From positions 1-55,072 of the forward strand of contig LMZS01000078.1 in NCBI GenBank assembly GCA_001567085.1: 55,072 nt of DNA, written 5' to 3'. Below the pieces are notes generated by a model. The model ran no database searches and had not been told where the DNA came from. It saw nothing but the letters and a program-made list of their open reading frames with translations. The position numbers and the translations under genes were made by a program. Source of the DNA: Chloroflexi bacterium OLB15. GTDB taxonomy: Bacteria > Chloroflexota > Anaerolineae > Aggregatilineales > Phototrophicaceae. Numbering within the stretch: position 1 is the first letter of the stretch; each line of letters opens with the position of its first letter. Positions 34,224-44,678 of the stretch are shown here, one piece after another.

Positions 34224-36368
34224 TTAGGCGGCTTGCGTAGGCTCAACCGTAGGGGTTGGCGTAGGCGTTGCCAAAACTGGAACCCGTTCAGGCTCAAACG
34301 CGCTGCCATTGAATGACAGCGAGACGTATGCCGCCGAAATCCAACCCGTTTGACCGTTATATTCAACCTGATACCACTCGCCTGTATCCAACCTTCCGCT
34401 TACTGGAAGCTGCGTTCCGGCGGGGATCAGCGCCAGCGATTCTGAGCTGGCCGAAGGCGTGCGCCGCAGGTGCAAGTTAGCGCCAGGGCTTAAGCGGTCA
34501 ATCGTTGCCACAACCGTGTTTTCAAACGGGGTAGTGGGAACGGGTGTTAGTTCAAAATTGCTGTTGACCTGACCCGCGCGATTTTCAGGAATGACCGGTA
34601 AATCGGCTAAACGCTGAGTGCGGCCATCCGGCGCGGTCACGATGAGATACAGCGCGTTTGCCCAGCCAGTGATCGTGCCGCCGTCCGGGGCGTTGAACTG
34701 CACGAACAGCCAGGTAGTTGCAGGATCAAGGTCTGCGCCTGCTTCTAGCTGGGTTGCCGGATCAACAAATGGCGTTGCGCTGGGGTCAGGTGTAACCGTA
34801 ACGCCAACCGGGAAGGCCGGCGCGCCGGGACGCCCCAGCACCTCAAGCGTGCTGCCTGAAGGGATCAGCGCCAGAGAAAGCGCCTCGCTGTTCGGGAATT
34901 GGCGCATATGTACATTTGCGGCGGGGTTAGTATTCACCCGTGCCATCGGCGTTGAGCTGGTTGCTGTCGTTGGCGCCGGGGTTGCCGGTGCCGGTGTAGG
35001 TTCGCCGGGGGCGGATGTTGGTTGGGCAGCGGCTTCTGTTGGTGCTGCTGGCGGCTCAGTCGGTGCTATCGTAGCTGGCGGCGTGAGCGTGGTATCGCCG
35101 GGCGCGCTGGAAAGATTCATGTTGATGCTCACCGGTGGCAGCGCGATTACTTCGGGGCCGCCGTCACCAGAAACCACCACGACTTCATAGAAAACGCCGC
35201 CGTAAATGCTGCCGTTCAATTCAACGGTTGCATCGCTAACATCTGTTGAAACAACCAGCGTTTCTTCGGCAGGGGCAAGTTCAGCGCTCGCGGTTGAACC
35301 TGCGGCAACATCGGTGACAATTTCATTCCCTGCGGAAGTAGACACGGTGGCTGAACCGTCTGCCAGCGCGTTGACCAGCAGTAGGGATGCCATCTCAGGG
35401 GTGATGCCGCCGAGATTGCTCGCAAAAGATTCGATGGCGACGTTTTCAGGCGTTCCTAAAGCCAAAGTTGAAGTATATTGCCCTTCAGCTACGGTAAGCT
35501 GTGCGCTTTCAAGCGCGTCAGGCTCGCCCGGTAGGCGAAGGTTGACTTCATATTCGCCTGATGGCAAAGCCATGTAGACGGTGGAATCTCCAAGCGCCAG
35601 TGATGGTGCGATTAAAGTGTCATCCAGATAAACGTCAACTTCCGGTGCGCCAGGTATTGCATGTGCTACACGCGCAAACCCGCCTGTGAAGCTTCCTGCG
35701 TCTTCAGGCAGAGTCGGCGCGCTCAGGATCAACAGGTTCGCGTCGCTGGTGGTGCCATAAGCAATGACCATATAGGAAGTGCTGCTGTTCAGTTTCAGAG
35801 GAGTAACCCCGATGATGGCGTTTTCAACGGAATCACCTTCGGGAACCACCAGCACTTCGTATACCGCAGAGGGAACGTCCAGCGTGCCGTAGGGGACGTT
35901 ATAGGTCAGTCCGGGGATAACTGCGCGGCCATCTGCCAATGTGATGTCAACCGCACCCGCGCCGGCAATTGCGTGGATCGCGGTCAAGCGTGCCTGGCCG
36001 AGCGACAGCGGGTTCAGGTCATCCAGAAACGTTTGGAAGCCAAGCGAATCTGTGGATGAGGCGACCAGTGTGAGCGCCGCGCCCGCATTCGCGTTGATTT
36101 CCTGTTCCCATAACGTGGTGGTTACTCCCGCCTGAGTGGCGACAACGGTATGCGCCCCGGCAGGGGCGGGGATATACAGGCTAGCTTCGCCGTAATCCAG
36201 CCTGGCAGCTGCAAGCTGCCCATCCACAAAAATGTCTAGTGACGCCGCGCCCGGAATTACATTCACGAACCGCAGCAGCGCAGTCTCCGTTGATTGTGCT
36301 GATGCTGGAGCGATCATGAGTATGGCGGCAACCAGCGCAATGATCATCTTAAGACCTGTGCGTAGCAT
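34224..36368 (-). CDS. Secreted protein with repeated DUF4397-like and SH3 domains
   Basis: 714 residues. A signal peptide ends near ASAQ (about residue 25). At least three DUF4397-type beta repeats follow (LLRFVNVIPGAASLDIFVDG, LTAIHAIAGAGAVDITLADG and ARVAHAIPGAPEVDVYLDD). A Pro/Thr/Ala linker (about 425-480) is followed by two bacterial SH3 domains (NVHMRQFPNSEALSLALIPS and NLHLRRTPSASSESLALIPA) and another Thr/Pro tail. SH3b domains often bind cell-wall peptides, so it is probably an exported wall- or surface-associated protein. Function unknown. It lies 30 bases after ahcY. Confidence 0.85.
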   Translation of the reverse strand: MLRTGLKMIIALVAAILMIAPASAQSTETALLRFVNVIPGAASLDIFVDGQLAAARLDYGEASLYIPAPAGAHTVVATQAGVTTTLWEQEINANAGAALTLVASSTDSLGFQTFLDDLNPLSLGQARLTAIHAIAGAGAVDITLADGRAVIPGLTYNVPYGTLDVPSAVYEVLVVPEGDSVENAIIGVTPLKLNSSTSYMVIAYGTTSDANLLILSAPTLPEDAGSFTGGFARVAHAIPGAPEVDVYLDDTLIAPSLALGDSTVYMALPSGEYEVNLRLPGEPDALESAQLTVAEGQYTSTLALGTPENVAIESFASNLGGITPEMASLLLVNALADGSATVSTSAGNEIVTDVAAGSTASAELAPAEETLVVSTDVSDATVELNGSIYGGVFYEVVVVSGDGGPEVIALPPVSINMNLSSAPGDTTLTPPATIAPTEPPAAPTEAAAQPTSAPGEPTPAPATPAPTTATSSTPMARVNTNPAANVHMRQFPNSEALSLALIPSGSTLEVLGRPGAPAFPVGVTVTPDPSATPFVDPATQLEAGADLDPATTWLFVQFNAPDGGTITGWANALYLIVTAPDGRTQRLADLPVIPENRAGQVNSNFELTPVPTTPFENTVVATIDRLSPGANLHLRRTPSASSESLALIPAGTQLPVSGRLDTGEWYQVEYNGQTGWISAAYVSLSFNGSAFEPERVPVLATPTPTPTVEPTQAA

Positions 36369-36398
36369 TGCTCTAATCCTTCCTCTGGTGTGGAGGGG

Positions 36399-38715
<2,317 letters not shown>

Positions 38716-38720
38716 TAACT

Positions 38721-38758
38721 CTCTCGCTGGAAATGTAAAAGTGACAAACAGGCGAGAG
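38721..38758 (-). promoter_or_regulatory. Possible hairpin sequestering the kinase ribosome-binding site
   Basis: On the minus-strand transcript CTCTCGC (38758-38752) can pair with GCGAGAG (38727-38721) across a 24-base loop. The right arm contains the GAGAG that serves as Shine-Dalgarno for the ATG at 38715. Seven perfect pairs would hide the ribosome-binding site. Whether anything opens it is unknown. Confidence 0.4.
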
Positions 38759-38918
38759 TATACCACAGCCGCTTTATTTGTTTGTAGATGCGAAAAATTC
38801 CCTTACATGACTCTGTTTAAACATCGGCGGTTACCGCCAGCCGCTATTCAACTGATTCTGAATGGTTGGCGGCAATCCAGACCTTATACAGGTTGATTTA
38901 AGCGAACTGTAGCGAATT

Positions 38919-40193
38919 ATGAGCGATCCATCATCAGGTTCAAAACCGGCAAAATCAACGCTGCCCCGGCTGCTTCAGGGGCGAAAGGGCACGCGCCTGT
39001 ATTCAATAGCCGCGTTGGTTGAACGGGTGGTTGATCAATTCTTTAGCGAACACGGTGAGGGCAGTCAGGCGCTTCAAGATGCACGCACACGCGGGCAGCG
39101 CCTGCGTTTGCTGCTGGATTCAGCCGAATATGTGCTGGCTGTTGAAAGCGTAAACGTGACCAGCGAGGATAAAGCCGAAATTGTCAGTTTGGCTTATGCC
39201 GAAGTATTCGGCTACGGCCCGCTGGATAGCCTCTTTGCTGATCCGCGCATCACCACCATTTATTTGAACGGCGCGCGCGCGGCTTCCGTCCGTTATGGTC
39301 ATGGTGAGCTTGAAGCTGTTGGCCCAATCTTTGAAGATGAATCACACCTGAATCGCATTGTCAGGCGGCTGCTGGAAGATGCGGATGTCAACCTTGATGC
39401 TGAACCCGGCATGGTTGAAACGGGCTTGCAGGTTAATGATCGCTCCGTTTCGCTGACTGTAGCCATGCCGCCTTATGTTGCTCATCTGACGGCTGATATT
39501 CGCGTTCATCCGCCTAAGAAGCCAGATTTTGCTGACTTGATCGAAGCGGAATTTATGACCGAAGAGGCGGCGGCGTTGATCCGTCAGATGATCGACTCGA
39601 AATATGGCATTGCGATTGTTGGTGAGCCAGAAACCGGCAAAACGACGCTGATGAGCGCGCTTCTTGGCTTGATCCCCGACTCAACGGAGACGGTGGCCGT
39701 AGAACGCTCAGCCGAACTTCACCCCGCTAAAACAGTCAAATCTTTATCCGTCAAATGGTCGCTCTCCCAGCCAGTGAGCTACAGCGAGCGTATTGTTGAA
39801 GCGTTGGGTTTGCGCCCGCAGCTAATTGTTCTTGACGAACTGCGCTCTGATGAGCCGCACATGATTGCGCCGCTTCTAGATGATGGAATCTTGCCGCGCA
39901 TGTGGTGGTCAGTGCGCGGCGCGCCAGATGCCAAACGCCTGCAAAGTGCGTTAGGAATGATGGCGCGTCGCGCTGGTTCCGCCGTAGATGAAAGCCGGGT
40001 TCTGGCGCTTTATGAGCGGCTGCCGTTTGTGCTAAGCTGCGCGCGTATTCGCGGCAAACTGCAACTATTCAGCATTGGCGAGTGGCAATCGCGCATAGAC
40101 ACCGATTACCCCGATCTCGTGCTGTTATATCAGTACCGTGACGGCGCGGCTCGCCCAACGGGAAACCAGCTCGCCCGCTGGTTGGATGTTTAG
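38919..40193 (+). CDS. CpaF/VirB11-like secretion ATPase, degenerate and without its operon
   Basis: 424 residues. The N-terminal region (about 25-200) resembles CpaF (EVFGYGPLDSLFADPRIT, where CpaF has GxGPLExLLxDPxV). The ATPase core has a P-loop GEPETGKTT with Lys231 and a Walker B of LIVLDELRS (Asp296, Glu297). The normal CpaF loop (GEVRGxEAxDxLxAxNTGHxGSxxTxHAN) is not preserved; that position reads MWWSVRGAPDAKRL, so the conserved His-box is lost. No tad or pilus partners are nearby. No clear ribosome-binding site precedes the ATG. It may have a non-secretory role or be a divergent relative. Confidence 0.82.
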   Translation: MSDPSSGSKPAKSTLPRLLQGRKGTRLYSIAALVERVVDQFFSEHGEGSQALQDARTRGQRLRLLLDSAEYVLAVESVNVTSEDKAEIVSLAYAEVFGYGPLDSLFADPRITTIYLNGARAASVRYGHGELEAVGPIFEDESHLNRIVRRLLEDADVNLDAEPGMVETGLQVNDRSVSLTVAMPPYVAHLTADIRVHPPKKPDFADLIEAEFMTEEAAALIRQMIDSKYGIAIVGEPETGKTTLMSALLGLIPDSTETVAVERSAELHPAKTVKSLSVKWSLSQPVSYSERIVEALGLRPQLIVLDELRSDEPHMIAPLLDDGILPRMWWSVRGAPDAKRLQSALGMMARRAGSAVDESRVLALYERLPFVLSCARIRGKLQLFSIGEWQSRIDTDYPDLVLLYQYRDGAARPTGNQLARWLDV

Positions 40194-40197
40194 CGAT

Positions 40198-41241
40198 TTA
40201 AACCTGTTCGCCCATCACGGCGCGGCGCAAATTAACATCAAATGGCGGCCGCACAATCCCATTTTCAGTGATGATTCCGCTTAGGTAATTCGCAGGCGTC
40301 ACATCAAATGCCGGGTTACGGGCGTTGAAGTGCGCCGGGGCAATCGCCCCACCAAAAGGCGCCAGTACCTCGCTTTTGTCGCGTTCTTCAATCGGAATGT
40401 CATCACCAGATGCCAGCGAAAGATCAACGGTGGACGTGGGCGCGACAGTATAGAAGGGAATACCGTTTTCTTTGGCCAGTACCGCCACCTGATAAGTGCC
40501 GATCTTGTTTGCAAAATCCCCGTTAGCGGCAATACGGTCTGCGCCTACCAGCGCCAGTTTGATTTCGCCCCGCCGCATATAGAAGCCCGCAGCCGTATCA
40601 GGGATGATGTCATAAGGAATGTTGAGCTGCTCCAGCTCCCACGCGCTTAAGCGGGCACCTTGAAGGCGGGGGCGCGTTTCATCCAGCAGTACATGAAATT
40701 TTTTGCCCTGCTCAAAGGCGGCGCGAATCACGCCCAGCGCGGTGCCGTAATCTACAGTTGCCAGCGCGCCCGTGTTACAGTGATGCAGCACGGTATCGTT
40801 TTCATGGATCAGCGTTGCCCCAATTTTGCCCATGCGCTGGTTAATTTCGACATCTTCATCGGCAATTTGCTGCGCTGCTTGCAGTAGGGCGTTCCGTATC
40901 TCATCAGGCGTCGAAAAATTGCCATTCTGCGCGATAGCCATCAGTTTATCTGCTGCCCATGCCAGGTTAACGGCGGTAGGGCGCGACGCTTTCAGCAAAT
41001 CAGCGGCGGTTGCCAACTCAGCCAGCAAAGCCTGCACGGTTTGCGCGCTGCTATTTTGTGCAGCTAACGCCATGCCAAAAGCGGCGGTCGCCCCGATGGC
41101 CGGAGCGCCGCGCACAGTCATATCCCGAATGGACTCGGCAACGGCGGCTACATCATAGAGATCGACCAGCGCCAGTTCCCATGGAATACGGCGCTGATCG
41201 ATCATCCGAACATGTTGTTGATGCCAATACACTGTTCGCAT
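40198..41241 (-). CDS. mtnA: S-methyl-5-thioribose-1-phosphate isomerase
   Basis: 347 residues. Converts methylthioribose-1-phosphate, the product of MtnP, into methylthioribulose-1-phosphate. The catalytic Cys155 (HHCNTGALAT) and Asp225 (LVGADRIAANGD) are in place, along with MTVRGAPAIGATAAFG near the N-terminus. The length is normal for the family. Convergent with the CpaF-like gene, whose stop is 4 bases away. Later methionine-salvage genes (mtnB, mtnD and so on) are not in the window. Confidence 0.96.
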   Translation of the reverse strand: MRTVYWHQQHVRMIDQRRIPWELALVDLYDVAAVAESIRDMTVRGAPAIGATAAFGMALAAQNSSAQTVQALLAELATAADLLKASRPTAVNLAWAADKLMAIAQNGNFSTPDEIRNALLQAAQQIADEDVEINQRMGKIGATLIHENDTVLHHCNTGALATVDYGTALGVIRAAFEQGKKFHVLLDETRPRLQGARLSAWELEQLNIPYDIIPDTAAGFYMRRGEIKLALVGADRIAANGDFANKIGTYQVAVLAKENGIPFYTVAPTSTVDLSLASGDDIPIEERDKSEVLAPFGGAIAPAHFNARNPAFDVTPANYLSGIITENGIVRPPFDVNLRRAVMGEQV

Positions 41242-41419
41242 TTGTCCTCAAATCGCAAAATGTATGATTGTCAGGTAAGAGGTGAAGTATATCGGCTTAG
41301 CGAAGGGTTTGAAAGCACACTTAAAACCATTGCTGCGGCGCGAGTGAATGAGGCACCTGCGCAGTTTGCTAGGCACAGGCTGATGTTGGTGACTTCAAAA
41401 TTCCTGGTGACTGAATGAT

Positions 41420-41492
41420 GTTTTGAGTGACAAGTTTTGCGTAAGAGCAGTTATTAAGGCGCCGCCCGTACTCAAAACTCGTCACTCAGAAC
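41420..41492. repeat. Imperfect 24-bp inverted repeat in the mtnA-dsbA gap
   Basis: Left arm 41420-41443 and right arm 41469-41492 match as reverse complements with 3 mismatches in 24, separated by 25 bases. The arms read roughly GTTTTGAGTGACAAGTTTTG. Two further GTGAC motifs precede the left arm at 41389 and 41407, spaced about one to two helical turns apart. The rest of the 258-base gap shows no gene. It could be a protein-binding palindrome, a miniature repeat or a terminator. Confidence 0.65.
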
Positions 41493-41499
41493 TTTTCTT

Positions 41500-42192
41500 T
41501 TATGCGCCGGCGTGGGCGAGATCAACTACGCCAACCAGAACGCTCAGCGGAACTTCGCTGCGGTTGTAGGTGGTGCCGTTGTATGTAATAAAGGTTGCTT
41601 CGCCGTCATTGTTGCGTACCATCACCGCTGGCGTGCCCTGAACGCCACCGTTACGGCCAAAGGTCACATCATCTGTAACGCGCGTAGAACTGCTGCTGCA
41701 AGAGAGCAGTTGAGAGTAATCAAGGCCAAGACGGTTGGCGACTTCACGGCCAAGATCTTCAGTGTAACGGCCAGTAGTTGCCAATTCATATAGAATGGGC
41801 TGTAATTCCCAGAAGGCGCCAGTCCTCTGTTCTTCGGCGCAGTCTGCAATTTGACCGGCATAAACGGTAAGCTGACCGCCTGCCGTCGGGAAGATGCGGA
41901 ATTCAAATTTGGCGCGGCCAGTCGTAACCTGCTCGTTAATGAAGGTGTCCATAGTGTCGCGATAAACCTGGCAGTGCGAGCATGCCCAGTCTGCAAATTC
42001 GACAATCGTCACTGGCGCATCTGCATTGCCAAGCACATATGCGCCGTCTTCCGTGCGGGATTGCGGGATGCTGGCATAATCAATGGTCGGCCCTGCGGGG
42101 CGATTCGCCAGCGCAATGACGGCCATAAATGCAACTGCCGCGACGATCACAACGGCGATAATAATCAGAAATTGGCGTTGTTTAGGGTTCAT
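41500..42192 (-). CDS. DsbA-like thioredoxin-fold protein, membrane-anchored
   Basis: 230 residues from the ATG at 42192 (AAGGAG 13 bases upstream; a TTG ten codons further upstream is the alternative). One membrane helix (about 8-29) anchors an external thioredoxin fold with active-site CSHC in EFADWACSHCQVY and a cis-Pro loop GVQGTPAVMV. Another cysteine pair region (LSCSSSSTRV) lies in the helical insert. It probably oxidises or shuffles disulfides in exported proteins, or acts as a VKOR-partnered oxidase; no VKOR is nearby. Confidence 0.9.
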   Translation of the reverse strand: MNPKQRQFLIIIAVVIVAAVAFMAVIALANRPAGPTIDYASIPQSRTEDGAYVLGNADAPVTIVEFADWACSHCQVYRDTMDTFINEQVTTGRAKFEFRIFPTAGGQLTVYAGQIADCAEEQRTGAFWELQPILYELATTGRYTEDLGREVANRLGLDYSQLLSCSSSSTRVTDDVTFGRNGGVQGTPAVMVRNNDGEATFITYNGTTYNRSEVPLSVLVGVVDLAHAGA

Positions 42193-42305
42193 GCGTGCTT
42201 GTAAACTCCTTGATGATTTCAAACAGGAACAGCGTGTATTGTAATTGAACGCAATACTTGGCTCAACCGAAAAAGTTTGGTGTTTGGTGAGACTTTAACA
42301 CCGCT

Positions 42306-42335
42306 TTGCTAAGCTTTGTTTCCCTGTTGTTATAT
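42306..42335 (+). promoter_or_regulatory. Possible promoter of the nucleoside phosphorylase gene
   Basis: TTGCTA at 42306-42311 and TTATAT at 42330-42335 are separated by 18 bases. An imperfect GGTGTT/AACACC hairpin (42279-42302) lies just upstream and could be an operator. The start codon is 51 bases downstream. Confidence 0.35.
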
Positions 42336-42386
42336 CGAGGGCGAATCTTACTTACTGAAGTGATCATGAAGCTGGAGGAGAATCAT

Positions 42387-43712
42387 ATGCATGTCGTAGA
42401 AATTATTGCCAAAAAGCGCGATGGTCAAACATTAAGCAAACATGAAATTGAGTACTTTATTCACGGCGTGGTGAGCGGCGCAATCACTGATTATCAAACA
42501 GCAGCATGGCTGATGGCTGTATACATTCGCGGCATGACGTCTCAGGAAACGGTTGACCTTACGCTGGCGATGGCGAATTCGGGCGATGTTCTTGATTTAC
42601 ACGACGTGATCGAGTACGCCGTAGATAAGCATTCGTCGGGCGGTGTCGGCGATAAAACATCGCTGGCAGTGCTGCCGTTGGTGGCTGCCTGCGGCGTTCC
42701 GCTGGCAAAAATGAGCGGGCGTGGATTAGGGTTTTCGGGCGGCACAATAGACAAGCTAGAGTCAATACGCGGCTTTCGTGTCAACCTATCAGGAGACGAA
42801 TTTCGCGAGCAGATACGACGCAACCAACTGGCGCTTGTTGGGCAATCGCTGTCGCTAGCCCCGGCTGATGGCGTTTTGTATGCCCTGCGCGATGTAACGG
42901 CAACTGTAAGCTCCCTGCCGCTGATTGCCAGCAGTATTATGAGCAAGAAGATCGCGGCGGGCGCAGATGGCATTGTGCTGGATGTGAAAACTGGCAGCGG
43001 CGCGTTCATGAAAACGCTGGACGAAGCCCACGAACTGGCTGAAATCATGGTGCAAATTGGCCGCGATGCCGGGCGCGATGTGACAGCCGTCCTTTCGGAT
43101 ATGAATCAGCCTTTGGGTGAAGCCGTAGGTAATGCGCTGGAAGTAGAAGAGGCGATCAAAACGCTGCGCGGCGAAGGCCCGGAAGATTTTCTGGAACACT
43201 GCCTGTTTATCAGCAGCGAAATGCTAAAATTGGCCGGGCGTGGCGAAAAGTGGACGGATGATACAGAGAACCGCGCATTATTAGAAGCAAAAATTGCCAA
43301 TGGTGAGGCTTTTGGCAAACTACGCCTGTTGGTGGAATCGCAGGGTGGGGATGTTGCCATGATTGATGATCCCTCACGCTTGCCGCAAGCCGCCATGATT
43401 GAGCCATATACGGCGGTATGTGATGGCTATCTTGCTAAAGTCGAAGCGATGGCCGCCGCCCGTGCCGCTTTTGAGCTGGGCGCAGGCCGCGAGAAGAAAA
43501 CCGACGCTATTGATCATGCTGTCGGCGTAAAAATCTATGTGAAACAGGGCGATCAGGTTAGCGCGGGTCAGGAACTTGCTACGATTTACGCGAATGATCC
43601 AGCGCGTCTGCCGGCGTGCTGTGCCGCACTGGATGAAGTATTCACCTATTCAGACTCGCCTGTGGAACGCCTGCCGCTGTTCTATGACGTGCTGCGTTCA
43701 AGGCAGGGCTGA
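42387..43712 (+). CDS. Pyrimidine-nucleoside/thymidine phosphorylase
   Basis: 441 residues from the ATG at 42387, chosen for GGAGGAG six bases upstream and because homology begins there (VVEIIAKKRDGQTLSKHEIE). Phosphorolyses uridine or thymidine to base and (deoxy)ribose-1-phosphate. Conserved parts are DKHSSGGVGDKTSL at the phosphate site, KMSGRGLGFSGGTIDKLESI, SSIMSKKIAAGADGIVLDVKTGSGAF in separate blocks, and a C-terminal barrel-sandwich domain (GVKIYVKQGDQVSAGQ). Whether it is Pdp or DeoA specificity cannot be told. Single-gene unit closed by a terminator at 43727-43746. Confidence 0.95.
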   Translation: MHVVEIIAKKRDGQTLSKHEIEYFIHGVVSGAITDYQTAAWLMAVYIRGMTSQETVDLTLAMANSGDVLDLHDVIEYAVDKHSSGGVGDKTSLAVLPLVAACGVPLAKMSGRGLGFSGGTIDKLESIRGFRVNLSGDEFREQIRRNQLALVGQSLSLAPADGVLYALRDVTATVSSLPLIASSIMSKKIAAGADGIVLDVKTGSGAFMKTLDEAHELAEIMVQIGRDAGRDVTAVLSDMNQPLGEAVGNALEVEEAIKTLRGEGPEDFLEHCLFISSEMLKLAGRGEKWTDDTENRALLEAKIANGEAFGKLRLLVESQGGDVAMIDDPSRLPQAAMIEPYTAVCDGYLAKVEAMAAARAAFELGAGREKKTDAIDHAVGVKIYVKQGDQVSAGQELATIYANDPARLPACCAALDEVFTYSDSPVERLPLFYDVLRSRQG

Positions 43713-43726
43713 TCACCAGCGCTGTA

Positions 43727-43746
43727 GGGGCGTGCTGCTGCGCCCC
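43727..43746 (+). terminator. Terminator after the nucleoside phosphorylase, copy 1 of a repeated module
   Basis: Stem GGGGCG/CGCCCC with an 8-base loop, followed by GTTATTTTCTAA. The hairpin with its preceding AGCGCT resembles the terminator after tyrS (52545-52586): AGCGCT, 3 bases, then GGGGCGTGCTGC in both. Confidence 0.75.
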
Positions 43747-43754
43747 GTTATTTT

Positions 43755-44678
43755 CTAACCTGCTGGCGCAAGCCTGCCATCCGCCGAATATTCATAACGG
43801 TAAACTGGCGCAGACGCCCACCAGCCATCTACAAATGAGATTTCGCCGTTGATTCCTGAATAGGTGACGTTCATCAGGTTTGTAGCGTCTGCGCGGTTTG
43901 CCGCTTCAGCGGAAAGTATAAAATTGAGCGTATCATAGATCAGTGTTGCCAGATGATTTGGCTCAGGCACATACAGATCGCTGGAGATATAGCGTTCTCG
44001 AAAACCTGTATCCGGCAGCGTCCCGCTGGTGATCAGCGTAATCTCGCTCAAATCTTCGCGCAGTCGGGCAAACCCTTCAAGCCCGATAATTTCGCCCCCG
44101 CTAAATGGGGCAGGTAGCTGGGCTGCTTCAGTAATCGCAGTCGTTGCGGGAATCGTAATCGCGCTGTTGATGGCTGAACTTGAGAGGATGTAGACGTTTT
44201 CCGCAGCGCGTTCTTCAGCCCAGTTTCCGACGATTAGATAGGGAAGATCGCCAGCCGCTTCCTGTGTTAGCGTATGGGCGGCATCATAGCCAAGCCCGAT
44301 GATCGCTATTATCGAAGGGTCTTGGGCGACGGCCTGCATGTGCAGCGCGGCAGTTTCTACCGTTCCCCCATCATCAACGGCCAGCAGTTCAATCGCGGCG
44401 TTCCCATAATCTGCCAGCGCCAGCCGCGCCGCATAGAGCGCGTTATAGCCAATTTCGCGGTATCGCCCTTCAAATGGCGCTAGCAGCGCGATCCGCCGCA
44501 CCGTTGACGATGCCGAAATGGCCGTGCATCCAGCAATAAACAGCGCGCAGCAAAGAAGAATTGTAATCGGGGCTGCAAGCTGAAAATGACGGTGGGCAAT
44601 CCATTCCCCCCGGCGCGAATGCGCAAGAGAATCCCTTCCTGAGAGGTTGGGGGAGAGAGGAGAGCATCTAGCACCCAT
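43755..44678 (-). CDS. Short type-1 periplasmic-binding-protein-like lipoprotein
   Basis: 307 residues. Its ATG at 44678 overlaps the end of mltG by 11 bases; no other ATG, GTG or TTG occurs in frame before the signal segment, leaving an unusual ~36-residue polar lead before a hydrophobic stretch and lipobox (LFIAGC). The mature part begins like a Leu/Ile/Val-binding protein (RRIALLAPFEGRYREIG, VDDGGTVETAALHM, IIAIIGLGYD) and ends like one (RERYISSDLYVPEPNHLATLIYDTL). It is shorter than the usual ~380 residues, and much of lobe 2 seems missing. No permease genes adjoin. Confidence 0.75.
   Translation of the reverse strand: MGARCSPLSPNLSGRDSLAHSRRGEWIAHRHFQLAAPITILLCCALFIAGCTAISASSTVRRIALLAPFEGRYREIGYNALYAARLALADYGNAAIELLAVDDGGTVETAALHMQAVAQDPSIIAIIGLGYDAAHTLTQEAAGDLPYLIVGNWAEERAAENVYILSSSAINSAITIPATTAITEAAQLPAPFSGGEIIGLEGFARLREDLSEITLITSGTLPDTGFRERYISSDLYVPEPNHLATLIYDTLNFILSAEAANRADATNLMNVTYSGINGEISFVDGWWASAPVYRYEYSADGRLAPAG

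Noticed and set aside
38716..38918. tRNA gene in the divergent gap
   Set aside because: No sequence resembling a T-loop (GGTTCRANYCC) paired with an acceptor stem can be found on either strand.
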